Positions 18,951 through 26,270 of a DNA stretch of 51,826 nt are shown here, one piece after another; positions within the stretch are counted from its first letter, which is position 1, and each line of letters begins with the position of its first letter. Position numbers and translations under genes: made by a program. The notes beneath the pieces are model-generated. The model was not told where the DNA came from. It saw only the letters and a program-made list of their open reading frames with translations, and ran no database searches. The stretch spans positions 1-51,826 of the forward strand of contig NZ_LGDD01000325.1 of the NCBI RefSeq assembly GCF_001279695.1, given 5' to 3'. This DNA is from Streptomyces sp. WM6378 (GTDB lineage: Bacteria > Actinomycetota > Actinomycetes > Streptomycetales > Streptomycetaceae).

Positions 18951-19268
18951 GCCGAATCACCACAGGGAGCCCCGGCCTCCGGATGCACGCGGGTCTCACC
19001 TTGAACGCCACACCCCACAGCGCCGTGCCCAGCCCGAGCCCGGTTGCGGCAAAGGACCAGTGGTCTGTGTCACGGCCGTGCGCCTCGACACCGAAGTCCG
19101 TGCACAGGGGGCACGGCGCGGCGTACGATCCGAGAACTCACGCCCAGCTCGGAATGAGCGGGAAAGCCGCTCTGGACGACGTCCTGAAGCCCTTACGTGA
19201 CAAGTGCCCGGCTTGTCGGTGTCACGTCCTGAGCGAGTATCGGCCACGCCAAGGCGACACACCGCGGC
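18951..19268. other. Gap with one small dyad
   Basis: No gene is supported. GACCA-G-TGGTC (19055-19065) is a perfect 5-1-5 dyad of unknown role. Confidence 0.3.
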
Positions 19269-19603
19269 CTACCGCTGTGCACAGATCGTCTCGACGAAGT
19301 GGCCCACCTGCTCCTCGGACGGGTGCCGGGCAAGGTCAGCCTCGCTGATCATCCCGACGAGGCGGTGATCGGCTTGCCCTGTGCGAGCTGCCCGGCTGTC
19401 ATGTGGTGCGGGTCCTTGCCGATGGCCAGGCACTTCAGCACGATGTCGCGGTCGGTGATGATGCCGTGCAGACGGTCGTCGGGCCCGCAGATCGGCAGTG
19501 CGCCGACGTCCAGTTCGCTCATTCTCCGGGCCGCGTCCATGAGCGTCTCGGTCTCCTGTACGCATGTGGCCCCGCTGTGCATGATGTCGTGTGCGGTGGT
19601 CAT
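19269..19603 (-). pseudogene. Hrp1-like two-CBS protein with internal deletion
   Basis: From ATG 19603 (AGGAGG seven bases upstream) the protein reads MTTAHDIMHSGATCVQETET, then VGALPICGPDDRLHGIITDR, closely following mycobacterial Hrp1 (Rv2626c), a DosR-regulon protein. After LAQGKPITASSG the frame stops. The expected end, HRLVGMISEADLARH and FVETICAQR, follows immediately in another frame. The core of CBS2 (about 25 residues in Hrp1) is missing, so a deletion of about 80 bp removed it and shifted the frame. CBS1 could still be made as a short product. Weak half-sites CGGCG-N4-GACCC (19650) and CGGCG-N4-GATCC (19670) lie 20 bp apart upstream. Confidence 0.72.
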
Positions 19604-19721
19604 GACTGCCTCCTGGCGCCTGCCTGTACCCCGTTTCCAGTTTGGGGTTCGGCGAGGTGACCCGCTCGTCGGCGCGGAGATCCACGGGCACTTCCCAGCC
19701 ATGAGGGGCATGCCCAGCGGG

Positions 19722-20153
19722 TCACGAAATGGCGTCGGTGGTGCCCTCGGTGGGCGGGGGGCTGTCGGGGCCAGGGTCCGGCCCATGGGCCGGGGTCGGC
19801 CGGCCGAGCACCTCTTGCAGTGTGCGAGCGGGATGGAAGACATCGGCAAGGTGGACGGTATGCAGGATCCGCAGCGTTAAGGGGTGAGGGCAGACCAGGA
19901 GCAGGTGCCCGTCTCGTTCCTCGGCCTGGCGGCGGGTGCGGCAGAGCAGATGGAGCCCGGAGCCGTCGAAGAACTCGGTCGGGGTCAGGTCGATGATGAT
20001 CCGCGGTCGGGGTTCCGCGGTCGCGGCGTCCAGGTGCGGAATCATCTGGACCGCGGCGGCGATATCGATTTCGCCGTGGAACTCCAGGACGGTGTAGGCG
20101 CGGGTCCAGTGCGTACGCAGGTGAGGGGTCGGGGGTGGGACGCGGTGCCTCAT
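19722..20153 (-). CDS. STAS-domain anti-sigma-factor antagonist-like protein
   Basis: A 143-residue STAS protein starting at ATG 20153 (GAGGTGATGCC upstream). The domain (about residues 15-115) reads YTVLEFHGEIDIAAAVQMIP, IIIDLTPTEFFDGSGLHLLC and LLLVCPHPLTLRILHTVHLA. The loop usually phosphorylated is DGSGL here rather than DSSGL; the central Ser is kept. The C-terminus is Pro-rich. It would act by binding an RsbW-like anti-sigma kinase. No classical RsbW is adjacent; the GHKL-like pair at 20565 and 22875 are possible but unproven partners. Confidence 0.82.
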   Translation of the reverse strand: MRHRVPPPTPHLRTHWTRAYTVLEFHGEIDIAAAVQMIPHLDAATAEPRPRIIIDLTPTEFFDGSGLHLLCRTRRQAEERDGHLLLVCPHPLTLRILHTVHLADVFHPARTLQEVLGRPTPAHGPDPGPDSPPPTEGTTDAIS

Positions 20154-20564
20154 GGCATCACCTCGGTGGCAGCGGCCGGCCCCGGCAGGGACAGGGGCAT
20201 GAGTACGGCTGGGGGCCACCGGGGTCCGGGGTGGTGATGACTCCCGGCAACCCTATGAAGCCACTGATGGCAGCGGAGCAGAGAACCGATTCTCTTGTGC
20301 GAAGAACCCACTGGTCAGGTGAATACCGGCGGTAGGGCTTGACATGCACGCCGACAGATCGCTCCAGCACCGCCGGGACGGCCAGCCGGCGCGGTCGCGC
20401 ATGGCGCCGAAGGGTATGGCCTCAGCCTCACGATGAGCGTAGCGTCCCTGGTAGGTCCCAGACCCCGGCCGCTCGGCGAACGCGTGAAACCGCAAAGAGA
20501 CCAGCCAGAGCCGGCCCCTTCCCACGGCTGACCGCATTTCGCGCTCACACCTCGGGAGGCAGAC
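20154..20564. other. Divergent intergenic region
   Basis: Lies between the STAS gene and the first MGRA-type gene. It contains several GGG/CCC half-sites (for example GGGCCACCGGGGTC at 20213 and GGGACGGCCAGCCG at 20375) but no convincing pair. No gene is seen. Confidence 0.3.
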
Positions 20565-21101
20565 ATGGGACGCGCCAGCCACCTGACGCTAGTACCAGAC
20601 TCCGCAAGCGCGCAGCGGAACGCCCCCGCCGCCGCGCTGTCGGCTGCCCCACAGTCCTGGGCGGGGCAGCGGATGACGATCGCATTGACGGCGCGGTGCG
20701 TCCACGACAGCAACACGATGGTGGCCCAGACCGTCGGCGCGGTCCTTGCCGCGACCGGAGCACCCGCCTGGCTGACCTGGCGCGTGGAGGAGACCGCCCG
20801 CGTCGCAGCCCAGTACGTGGCCGGCCACAGCGAAGCGTCCTGCTACCGGCTCCTGGTTCACGCGGACACAGACGGCGTCACGGTGTCGGTCACCGACAGC
20901 GACGAACCCGCGATGGACGACTCACCTGCCTGGCTACCCATTCTGCACACCAGCAGGTACGAACCACCAGGAGCGCGACACGACGCCCAGCCGCCCGCCA
21001 ACCGGTACGCCACCAGCGCCATGCTCCTGGAACGCACCCCGGACGGACATATACGACTGGGCTCCCGCACCCCCTGGATCCGCCCGGACACCACCGCGTG
21101 A
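20565..21101 (+). CDS. MGRA-type protein, weakly RsbW/GHKL-like (copy 1)
   Basis: A 178-residue protein starting MGRASHLTLVP, with GGGAGG nine bases upstream. It is clearly paralogous to the protein at 22875: both have a conserved middle (ARVAAQYVAGHSEASCYRLL here, ARVSAQFIYGHTNAARYRLL there), a hydrophobic strand (VTVSVTDSDEPA / ITVAVTDYDDLP) and the same end (RTPDGHIRLG). The middle resembles the N-box helix and following strands of RsbW-type histidine-kinase-like ATPases, but the N-box Asn and glycine-rich lid are not convincing. An ATP-independent binding role is possible. I do not assign a function. Confidence 0.6.
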   Translation: MGRASHLTLVPDSASAQRNAPAAALSAAPQSWAGQRMTIALTARCVHDSNTMVAQTVGAVLAATGAPAWLTWRVEETARVAAQYVAGHSEASCYRLLVHADTDGVTVSVTDSDEPAMDDSPAWLPILHTSRYEPPGARHDAQPPANRYATSAMLLERTPDGHIRLGSRTPWIRPDTTA

Positions 21102-21988
21102 GCTGCGCTGCACCCCGCCAGCGGATTCGGCTGCCGTCGCTGCCGCTCCACGGAGTCGTGGACCGATCCATCGAATGACTGCTGTGGCTGTGGCCGACGC
21201 GTTCGGGGTCACATCAGCCAGTGGCGAAGAAGACTGCTCCGCACAGGGGGCACGGCCGCCACCGGGCCGGACCACTTCCCGCGCGCCGTCCCGTGGTCGT
21301 GCATGGGCGGACGCGGCAGTAGCCGACGCCATCCCGCTGCGGCGGCTACTGCCCGGCAGCTGCGAACTGCGCCGCCTGAGAGGCCGTCAGCGAGCCCGGC
21401 AGTTCCTCCGGGGGGGGAGCCTCTGAGGACTGCGGTCGGCGACGGCATCCTCTACTGCAAGCGTGCCCCGTTCGTCGTGGCGACGGGGTTGCCGAACGGC
21501 TCTGTCCAGGGCCGACCGGCTCTGGAACAGGACCGGCCTGCGCGGGCGCCGCCCGGCCTTGGCTCCCCCCAACTGCCTGGCGGGCCCGCTCCTCAACAGG
21601 CAGCCACCAGGAGCGCGGGATTATCCCAGGTCCAAGCCACCTGGAGATTCAGCGAACCGGGCCCCCTCTGTCGACACTACGTACCGTGAACTTCAGGCCA
21701 CTGGTTCGAGGCCTGGATGGCGCGGGACACCAGTCCCGTCACGGAACTCGCACCCCGATCGGTGCACAGCGTTGACAGTCTCCCCGTCGCCGCGCCCGCT
21801 CCCTCGGTCACGGCGGATATCCGACGCTCCTGCCACACTCGCCCCAGAGCCTGCGCTGCCCCATTCGCAGTGAAACTCCCGGTCAACCCGGTCAGAGTCG
21901 GTTCCACAAGTGTAGAATTAAAGTACCGGGTTCCCGGCGACCACGAAGAACCGGGCCAGCCGACAGGCAGCCCGAGGTGGGGTCCGCC
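21102..21988. other. 887-bp gap, no recognised gene
   Basis: Open frames on both strands here lack recognisable domains and consistent codon use. The strongest is a minus-strand 76-codon frame (21677-21907, MEPTLTGLTGSFTANGAAQA), which I cannot support. A local AT-rich patch with TAGAAT near 21913 could be a -10 element for the DUF5994 gene. Confidence 0.3.
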
Positions 21989-22560
21989 ATGACCACAGCC
22001 CTGGACCTGACCGTGCCCCGCGACCTGGGTGCAGGGCTAGCGGCACGCTTGTCGCTTACTCCGAAGACCCCCCTTGCCGGCCAGCTCGACGGCGTTTGGT
22101 GGCCCTACTCGCGCGGTCTGGAAGCCGAGCTTCCCCCGCTCGCAGCCGCTCTCGACGAGCCCTGGGGGCGGATCCCCCACGTCACCGTGAACCCGACCCA
22201 CTGGCCCGTCATCCCGCACAAGGTGCCGGTCGCCGGACACACCGTCCACGTGGGCTGGTTCACCGAACAGCACCCCGACAAACTGATCCTGCTCTGCTGC
22301 ACGGTCGGCCGCTGGGACCTTCTGGTGATCCCGCCCGAGACCGAACCCGCCGCCGCAGCCCGCCTGATAAACGCCGCAGCGATCCCCGGCAGCATCTTGA
22401 CCGCAGGCGTCCCTGATGGCGCAACGAAGCCGCCATCGCACGCGGCATCCGCAACACCCCGAAACGCGAAACAGCCTGGGAAACCGAAGGCGGCACCTGC
22501 ATGTCCCCCTCCGGGACCCCGATGAGCCGACCCTCCTCGCCACCCCCTGCAAACACCTGA
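21989..22560 (+). pseudogene. DUF5994-family protein, frameshifted near C-terminus
   Basis: From ATG 21989 (GAGGTGG eight bases upstream) the first ~135 residues match DUF5994: LAGQLDGVWWPYSRGLEAEL, IPHVTVNPTHWPVIPHKVPV, VHVGWFTEQHPDKLILLCC and GRWDLLVIPPETEPAAAARL. After residue ~135 the frame drifts into low-complexity sequence ending at 22525. The natural-looking end (NEAAIARGIRNTPKRETAWE, TEGGTCM) is in another frame and ends at 22560, with a short intermediate frame (ASLMAQ) between. Two small indels near 22,395 and 22,415 are implied. The folded domain may survive with a foreign tail. DUF5994 has no known function. Confidence 0.65.
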
Positions 22561-22732
22561 GCCCCATGGGATGCGTGGGGGAAGACGCCAGGCACGGAGG
22601 CATGCCCGGGCGCTACCACGCCTCCTGCGGATACGCCGGCCCATAATCGTGGCGTACGGATGTACTGGATTCGCGGCTCTTTCCCGACGCCTGAGGCATG
22701 CGGCCAGCGGATGGCGGGTACGCGTCTGCCCC

Positions 22733-22748
22733 CTGCCCCGGGGGCAGC
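22733..22748. other. CTGCCCC-GGGGCAG dyad
   Basis: A compact palindromic GC-rich dyad between the DUF5994 gene and the second MGRA gene. It could be a terminator or an operator. It has no T tract. Confidence 0.35.
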
Positions 22749-22874
22749 GTAGTGTCTGAGAGCCCCCAGCCCCCGGGCGTCTTGATATATGCGCGTGACT
22801 GTTGGGGCGTCAAACCGGCCCCGCCCTTGCAGCCCCCGCCGTGGTCATGACCGTGGATTAGAGGGGAGTCATCA

Positions 22875-23384
22875 ATGGGACGCGCCGTCAGCATGAGGGG
22901 CCTGCCCCGTATTGAGGACCACACGACTACATCCGGCACCCACCTCCCCGTACGGCATCTCGCGCTCTCCTACGAAACGCCGCGGCTGCCGGGAAGCCAG
23001 GCAGCACTGGCCGAAGTGGCCACCGCTGCCCTGCATTCCGCGGCAATACCGACCTGGCTGGCACGCAGGCTGAGCGAAGCGGCACGCGTCTCGGCCCAGT
23101 TCATCTACGGGCACACCAACGCCGCCCGTTACCGGCTTCTGATCACCGCGGATGACATCGGCATCACCGTGGCGGTCACCGACTACGACGATCTGCCAGT
23201 CGCCGGACGGCCCGCCTGGCTGGACGTCACCCGCACCAACATCCTTCAGCAGGACGGCATCCGACCCGGAACCGACCCCCTCACCCGCCACACTCCCGAC
23301 GACGGCCTGCGCCTGCATCGCACCCCCGACGGACACATCCGCCTCGGCTGCCACGCACCCTGGTACACCACCGCAGGCACCTGA
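22875..23384 (+). CDS. MGRA-type protein, weakly RsbW/GHKL-like (copy 2)
   Basis: A 169-residue paralog of the protein at 20565, starting MGRAVSMRGLP after GAGGGGAGT. Shared blocks are PTWLARRLSEAARVSAQFIY, GHTNAARYRLLITADD, GITVAVTDYDDLPVAGRPAW and HRTPDGHIRLGCHAPW. The N-terminal 40 residues differ between the two copies, so divergence is old. Secondary structure (helix, then alternating strands) recalls the GHKL fold of anti-sigma kinases, without a visible ATP lid. Together with the STAS gene at 19722 this hints at a partner-switching module. That is inference only. Confidence 0.6.
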   Translation: MGRAVSMRGLPRIEDHTTTSGTHLPVRHLALSYETPRLPGSQAALAEVATAALHSAAIPTWLARRLSEAARVSAQFIYGHTNAARYRLLITADDIGITVAVTDYDDLPVAGRPAWLDVTRTNILQQDGIRPGTDPLTRHTPDDGLRLHRTPDGHIRLGCHAPWYTTAGT

Positions 23385-23595
23385 CCTTCCCACACCTGCC
23401 CGGCCGCACGCCCCGCGTGTCAAGCGGTCAGGGCCCCAAGGCACGTGGCCGACGATGGGGATCGGGAAAACCGGCCACGCGCCCCGGAGTGTGCCGTGCG
23501 GCGCGAGCCCGCCGCACGGCACACTCCTCGAACGAACACCTTCCGGGCTGGTGTAGCCGCAAGGGCAGCACGGGCCCCGTCACAGGGGGCACACC

Positions 23596-23760
23596 ATGGA
23601 CGCCTCAGCCCAACAACCACCAGCCGCAGATCGCGAGCAGCCTGTCCTGCGCCTACGCTCGCGGCGACTGACAGGCGACGCCGACGGAGAGCTCTCCGCC
23701 CTCTGGTGGCGGCTCGAGGGGACCAGAGCGCGCTTGCTGCGAGGAGCCGTCATGCAATAG
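23596..23760 (+). CDS. Possible small protein of 54 residues
   Basis: ATG 23596 opens a 54-codon frame (MDASAQQPPAADREQPVLRL, then LTGDADGELSALWWRLEGTR) ending at TAG 23758. There is no clear ribosome-binding site and no family match that I recognise. It may be a remnant. From 23,761 to 24,077 no gene is supported. Confidence 0.25.
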   Translation: MDASAQQPPAADREQPVLRLRSRRLTGDADGELSALWWRLEGTRARLLRGAVMQ

Positions 23761-24077
23761 GCGCTCGCCGTCATCGACATCTAGAACAAGTAGATCATCA
23801 ACAACCTGCTCCCCACCTCCTGCCCTGGACAAGAGTCAAGCCAACATCGCCGCCGCAATGGACACAGACACAGCCACCCGAGCAGGCATTCCCGTGATCG
23901 TGGCCCAGCTTGCCGCCCTCGCGGCGGCTCCGTACTTCGCCCGGCAGTGTCGTGGGCCGACTGGCAGCGGAACCGGTCGTAGCCGTGTCGTCCGAGGAAC
24001 GGGTTCCTTCGTCTGTCGCCGCCAGGTCCGTGAGTCGAGAACGGCCCCTGGCCCGGATGGGAATGATCCTGCGGGAT

Positions 24078-24091
24078 GGGCCGTCCGGCCC
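24078..24091. promoter_or_regulatory. DosR-box-like dyad upstream of slipin
   Basis: GGGCCGTCCGGCCC is a perfect 5-bp dyad with N4 spacer. A weaker GGGAATGATCCTGC lies 19 bp to the left. The slipin gene starts 177 bp downstream. Confidence 0.45.
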
Positions 24092-24268
24092 CTGTCGGAT
24101 GCCAGGGCACAGGGCGATGCTCAAGGCAGAGTCCGCACTTGTGTTCCTTGAGGGCCCTGATCCATTGACCGCCGACAGGGCGCATCAGTCCTTTCCCGGG
24201 CAAAGAGCAGCGGTGCCTCCGCATTCATGCGGGCGTAACGCGGTACCCATTCGCGGAGGAGCAGCATC

Positions 24269-25111
24269 ATGGGAGTTCTGATATTCGTTCTGTCTGTCGC
24301 CGGCCTTCTGGTCGTCGTGGCTCTGGCCATGGCGGTCAAGGTGGTGACGCAGTACGAAAAGGGGGTGCTGTTCCGGTTCGGCAGGCTGGTCGGGACGCGC
24401 AATCCCGGGCTGCGTTTCATCATTCCCTTCGTGGATGTGCTGCGCCGGGTGTCGTTGCGGATCGTGACGATGCCGATCCAGTCGCAGGGCATCATCACCC
24501 GGGACAACGTCAGCGTCGACGTGTCGGCGGTGGCCTACTTCCGCGTGGTCGACGCGGTGAAGTCGGTCATCGCCATCGAGAACGTGCATGCGGCAATCGA
24601 CCAGATCGCCCAGACCACCCTCCGCAAAGTCGTCGGCCAGCACACCCTCGACGAGACACTGTCCGAGACCGACCGCATCAACCTCGACATCCGCGAAATC
24701 CTCGATGTCACCACGACCGAATGGGGTGTTGAAGTCACCCTGGTCGAGCTGAAGGACATCCAGCTGCCCGACAGCATGAAGCGGGCCATGGCCAAACAGG
24801 CCGAAGCCGAGCGCGAGAAGAGGGCAAAGATCATCAACGCCGAGGGCGAATCGCTGGCCGCCGCGGCACTCGGCGACGCCTCGGACACGATGATGGCTCA
24901 CCCGCTCGCGCTCCAACTCCGCAACCTGCAGAGCCTGGTGGAGATCGGCGTCGACAAGAACACCACCGTCGTCTTCCCCGCCCCCCTCATGAGCACCATC
25001 GGCGAACTCGGCGCCTTCCTCGCCCGCGAGGCAACCGCCGCCACGGTCCCGGTCAAGGCCGTCGACGTGCTGAAGAACGGCCCCCAGCCGGTAGTTACCC
25101 AACGCAGCTGA
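24269..25111 (+). CDS. Slipin (SPFH/stomatin family) membrane protein
   Basis: A 280-residue slipin. Residues 3-24 form a single N-terminal membrane anchor (VLIFVLSVAGLLVVVALAMA). An SPFH domain follows (YEKGVLFRFGRLVGTRNPGL, IPFVDVLRRVSLRIVTMPIQ, DNVSVDVSAVAYFRVVDAVK). The helical stretch MAKQAEAEREKRAKIINAEG forms the coiled coil used for oligomerisation. No NfeD partner protease is adjacent. The role is probably membrane-domain scaffolding under stress. ATG 24269 is preceded by GGAGGAGCAGCATC. Confidence 0.9.
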   Translation: MGVLIFVLSVAGLLVVVALAMAVKVVTQYEKGVLFRFGRLVGTRNPGLRFIIPFVDVLRRVSLRIVTMPIQSQGIITRDNVSVDVSAVAYFRVVDAVKSVIAIENVHAAIDQIAQTTLRKVVGQHTLDETLSETDRINLDIREILDVTTTEWGVEVTLVELKDIQLPDSMKRAMAKQAEAEREKRAKIINAEGESLAAAALGDASDTMMAHPLALQLRNLQSLVEIGVDKNTTVVFPAPLMSTIGELGAFLAREATAATVPVKAVDVLKNGPQPVVTQRS

Positions 25112-25174
25112 TCACCGTGTCGTCGACACCCGCGGCGCATGGGAGGTATGCCGCGCAGACAGCCGCCGGAAGAG

Positions 25175-25188
25175 GGGCCGTTCGGCTC
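25175..25188. promoter_or_regulatory. DosR-box-like dyad upstream of flavodoxin
   Basis: GGGCCGTTCGGCTC, one mismatch from a perfect dyad, ends 70 bp before the flavodoxin start. The spacer GTTC is the same as at 31277. A left half-site GGGTG lies 19 bp downstream. Confidence 0.45.
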
Positions 25189-25257
25189 CTGCCGGGTGTC
25201 GGCTCGTGGAGGGATCCTCAAGCGACTGCTGAGGAAACTCCGAGAGGGACGATCACC

Positions 25258-25791
25258 ATGACATGCAAGGTGCTCGTCGCCTACGCGACGAAGAATTGGT
25301 CCACGGCTGAGATCGCTCGCACGATCACGCAGGTCCTGCACGAAGAGGGCCGCAATCCCGAGATGCTGCTGGTGACCGATGTCGTCGATGTCCAGGCGTA
25401 CGACGCCGTCGTCATCGGAAGTCCGCTCTACGAGGGGCGGTGGCTCAAGGACGCTCAACGGTTCCTCAAGGACCAAGGTGAAGCACTGCGCAAACAACCG
25501 GTGTGGCTGTTCAGCAGCGGTCCCCTCGACGATTCGGCGAACGGCGGGGGCGTCCCGCCCGTCCCGGACGTGCACCATGCCCTCATCCGGATCAACGCGC
25601 GGGGGCACGTCACCTTCGGTGGCTGCCTGCGGGACGATACGAAAGGCTGGGTCGCCCAGGAGCTTGTCAGCTCGAGGAAGCGCGGGGACTTCCGCGACTT
25701 CAAACAGATCTCCACGTGGGCCCAGGACATCGCCACGGCATTGACCGAAAGACCACGGACCCGCCCGAGAGTTACCGCACAGGCAGGCTGA
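25258..25791 (+). CDS. Flavodoxin-domain protein
   Basis: A 177-residue flavodoxin-fold protein similar to HemG-type or menaquinone-linked flavodoxins. It begins MTCKVLVAYATKNWSTAEIA, the FMN phosphate-binding loop being ATKNWSTAE. It also has DAVVIGSPLYEGRWLKDAQR, and WLFSSGPLDDS near the third FMN loop. Similar proteins sit in DosR/OsdR-type regulons. The start ATG 25258 follows GAGAGGGACGATCACC and fits the beta-1 strand; an upstream ATG at 25117 would add an unrelated leader. It probably carries electrons in the cytoplasm; its partner is not evident. Confidence 0.88.
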   Translation: MTCKVLVAYATKNWSTAEIARTITQVLHEEGRNPEMLLVTDVVDVQAYDAVVIGSPLYEGRWLKDAQRFLKDQGEALRKQPVWLFSSGPLDDSANGGGVPPVPDVHHALIRINARGHVTFGGCLRDDTKGWVAQELVSSRKRGDFRDFKQISTWAQDIATALTERPRTRPRVTAQAG

Positions 25792-26067
25792 CACCGCCCC
25801 ACAGGCCGCCCGGGGTGAGGCGACGGTGGCGCAACCTGCTGCACCGCCGGTCAGACGCTGTCGGCTGACCGTCGTGATGTGAGCCCTACGGTCTCAACCC
25901 GCCGCGGGGCAACCGCGCGCGTCGCCGCTTTCCCTGCGGTCCTTTCAGACCTTTCTCGCTGCTTCTGACGGTCAACTTCCCGGGCCGGGAGCGGTAGGCA
26001 CTGGGAGCTGTCGCACGAGCGGAGACCGAGGCGATGACGGCAGTGGTCGCGGGCCAGTCCTCTGAAG

Positions 26068-26101
26068 GGGCCGTCGTCGAACCGCCCGGGACGGCTGATC
26101 C
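26068..26101. promoter_or_regulatory. Paired DosR-box-like half-sites, 20-bp spacing
   Basis: GGGCCGTCGTCGAA (26068-26081) and GGGACGGCTGATCC (26088-26101) start exactly 20 bp apart, 170-203 bp upstream of the P-type ATPase gene. Left halves are good, right halves weak. A further AGCCGGTCCGGCCC at 26202 has a good right half. Between 25,792 and 26,270 no gene is seen. Confidence 0.35.
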
Positions 26102-26270
26102 CCGGCCTGCAGGCGCTGACCGGTTCCCCTCTGTAGCCCGTTCGGCACTGCTGCCGGCCGGTGTCCGTGTGCTGCGATGGCCAGAGTCCGGCGTCCGCGT
26201 CAGCCGGTCCGGCCCAAGAGCCGGACCATAGGTCGGGCGTCGGTGGTGTCGACGACCACCAGGGAGTGCC

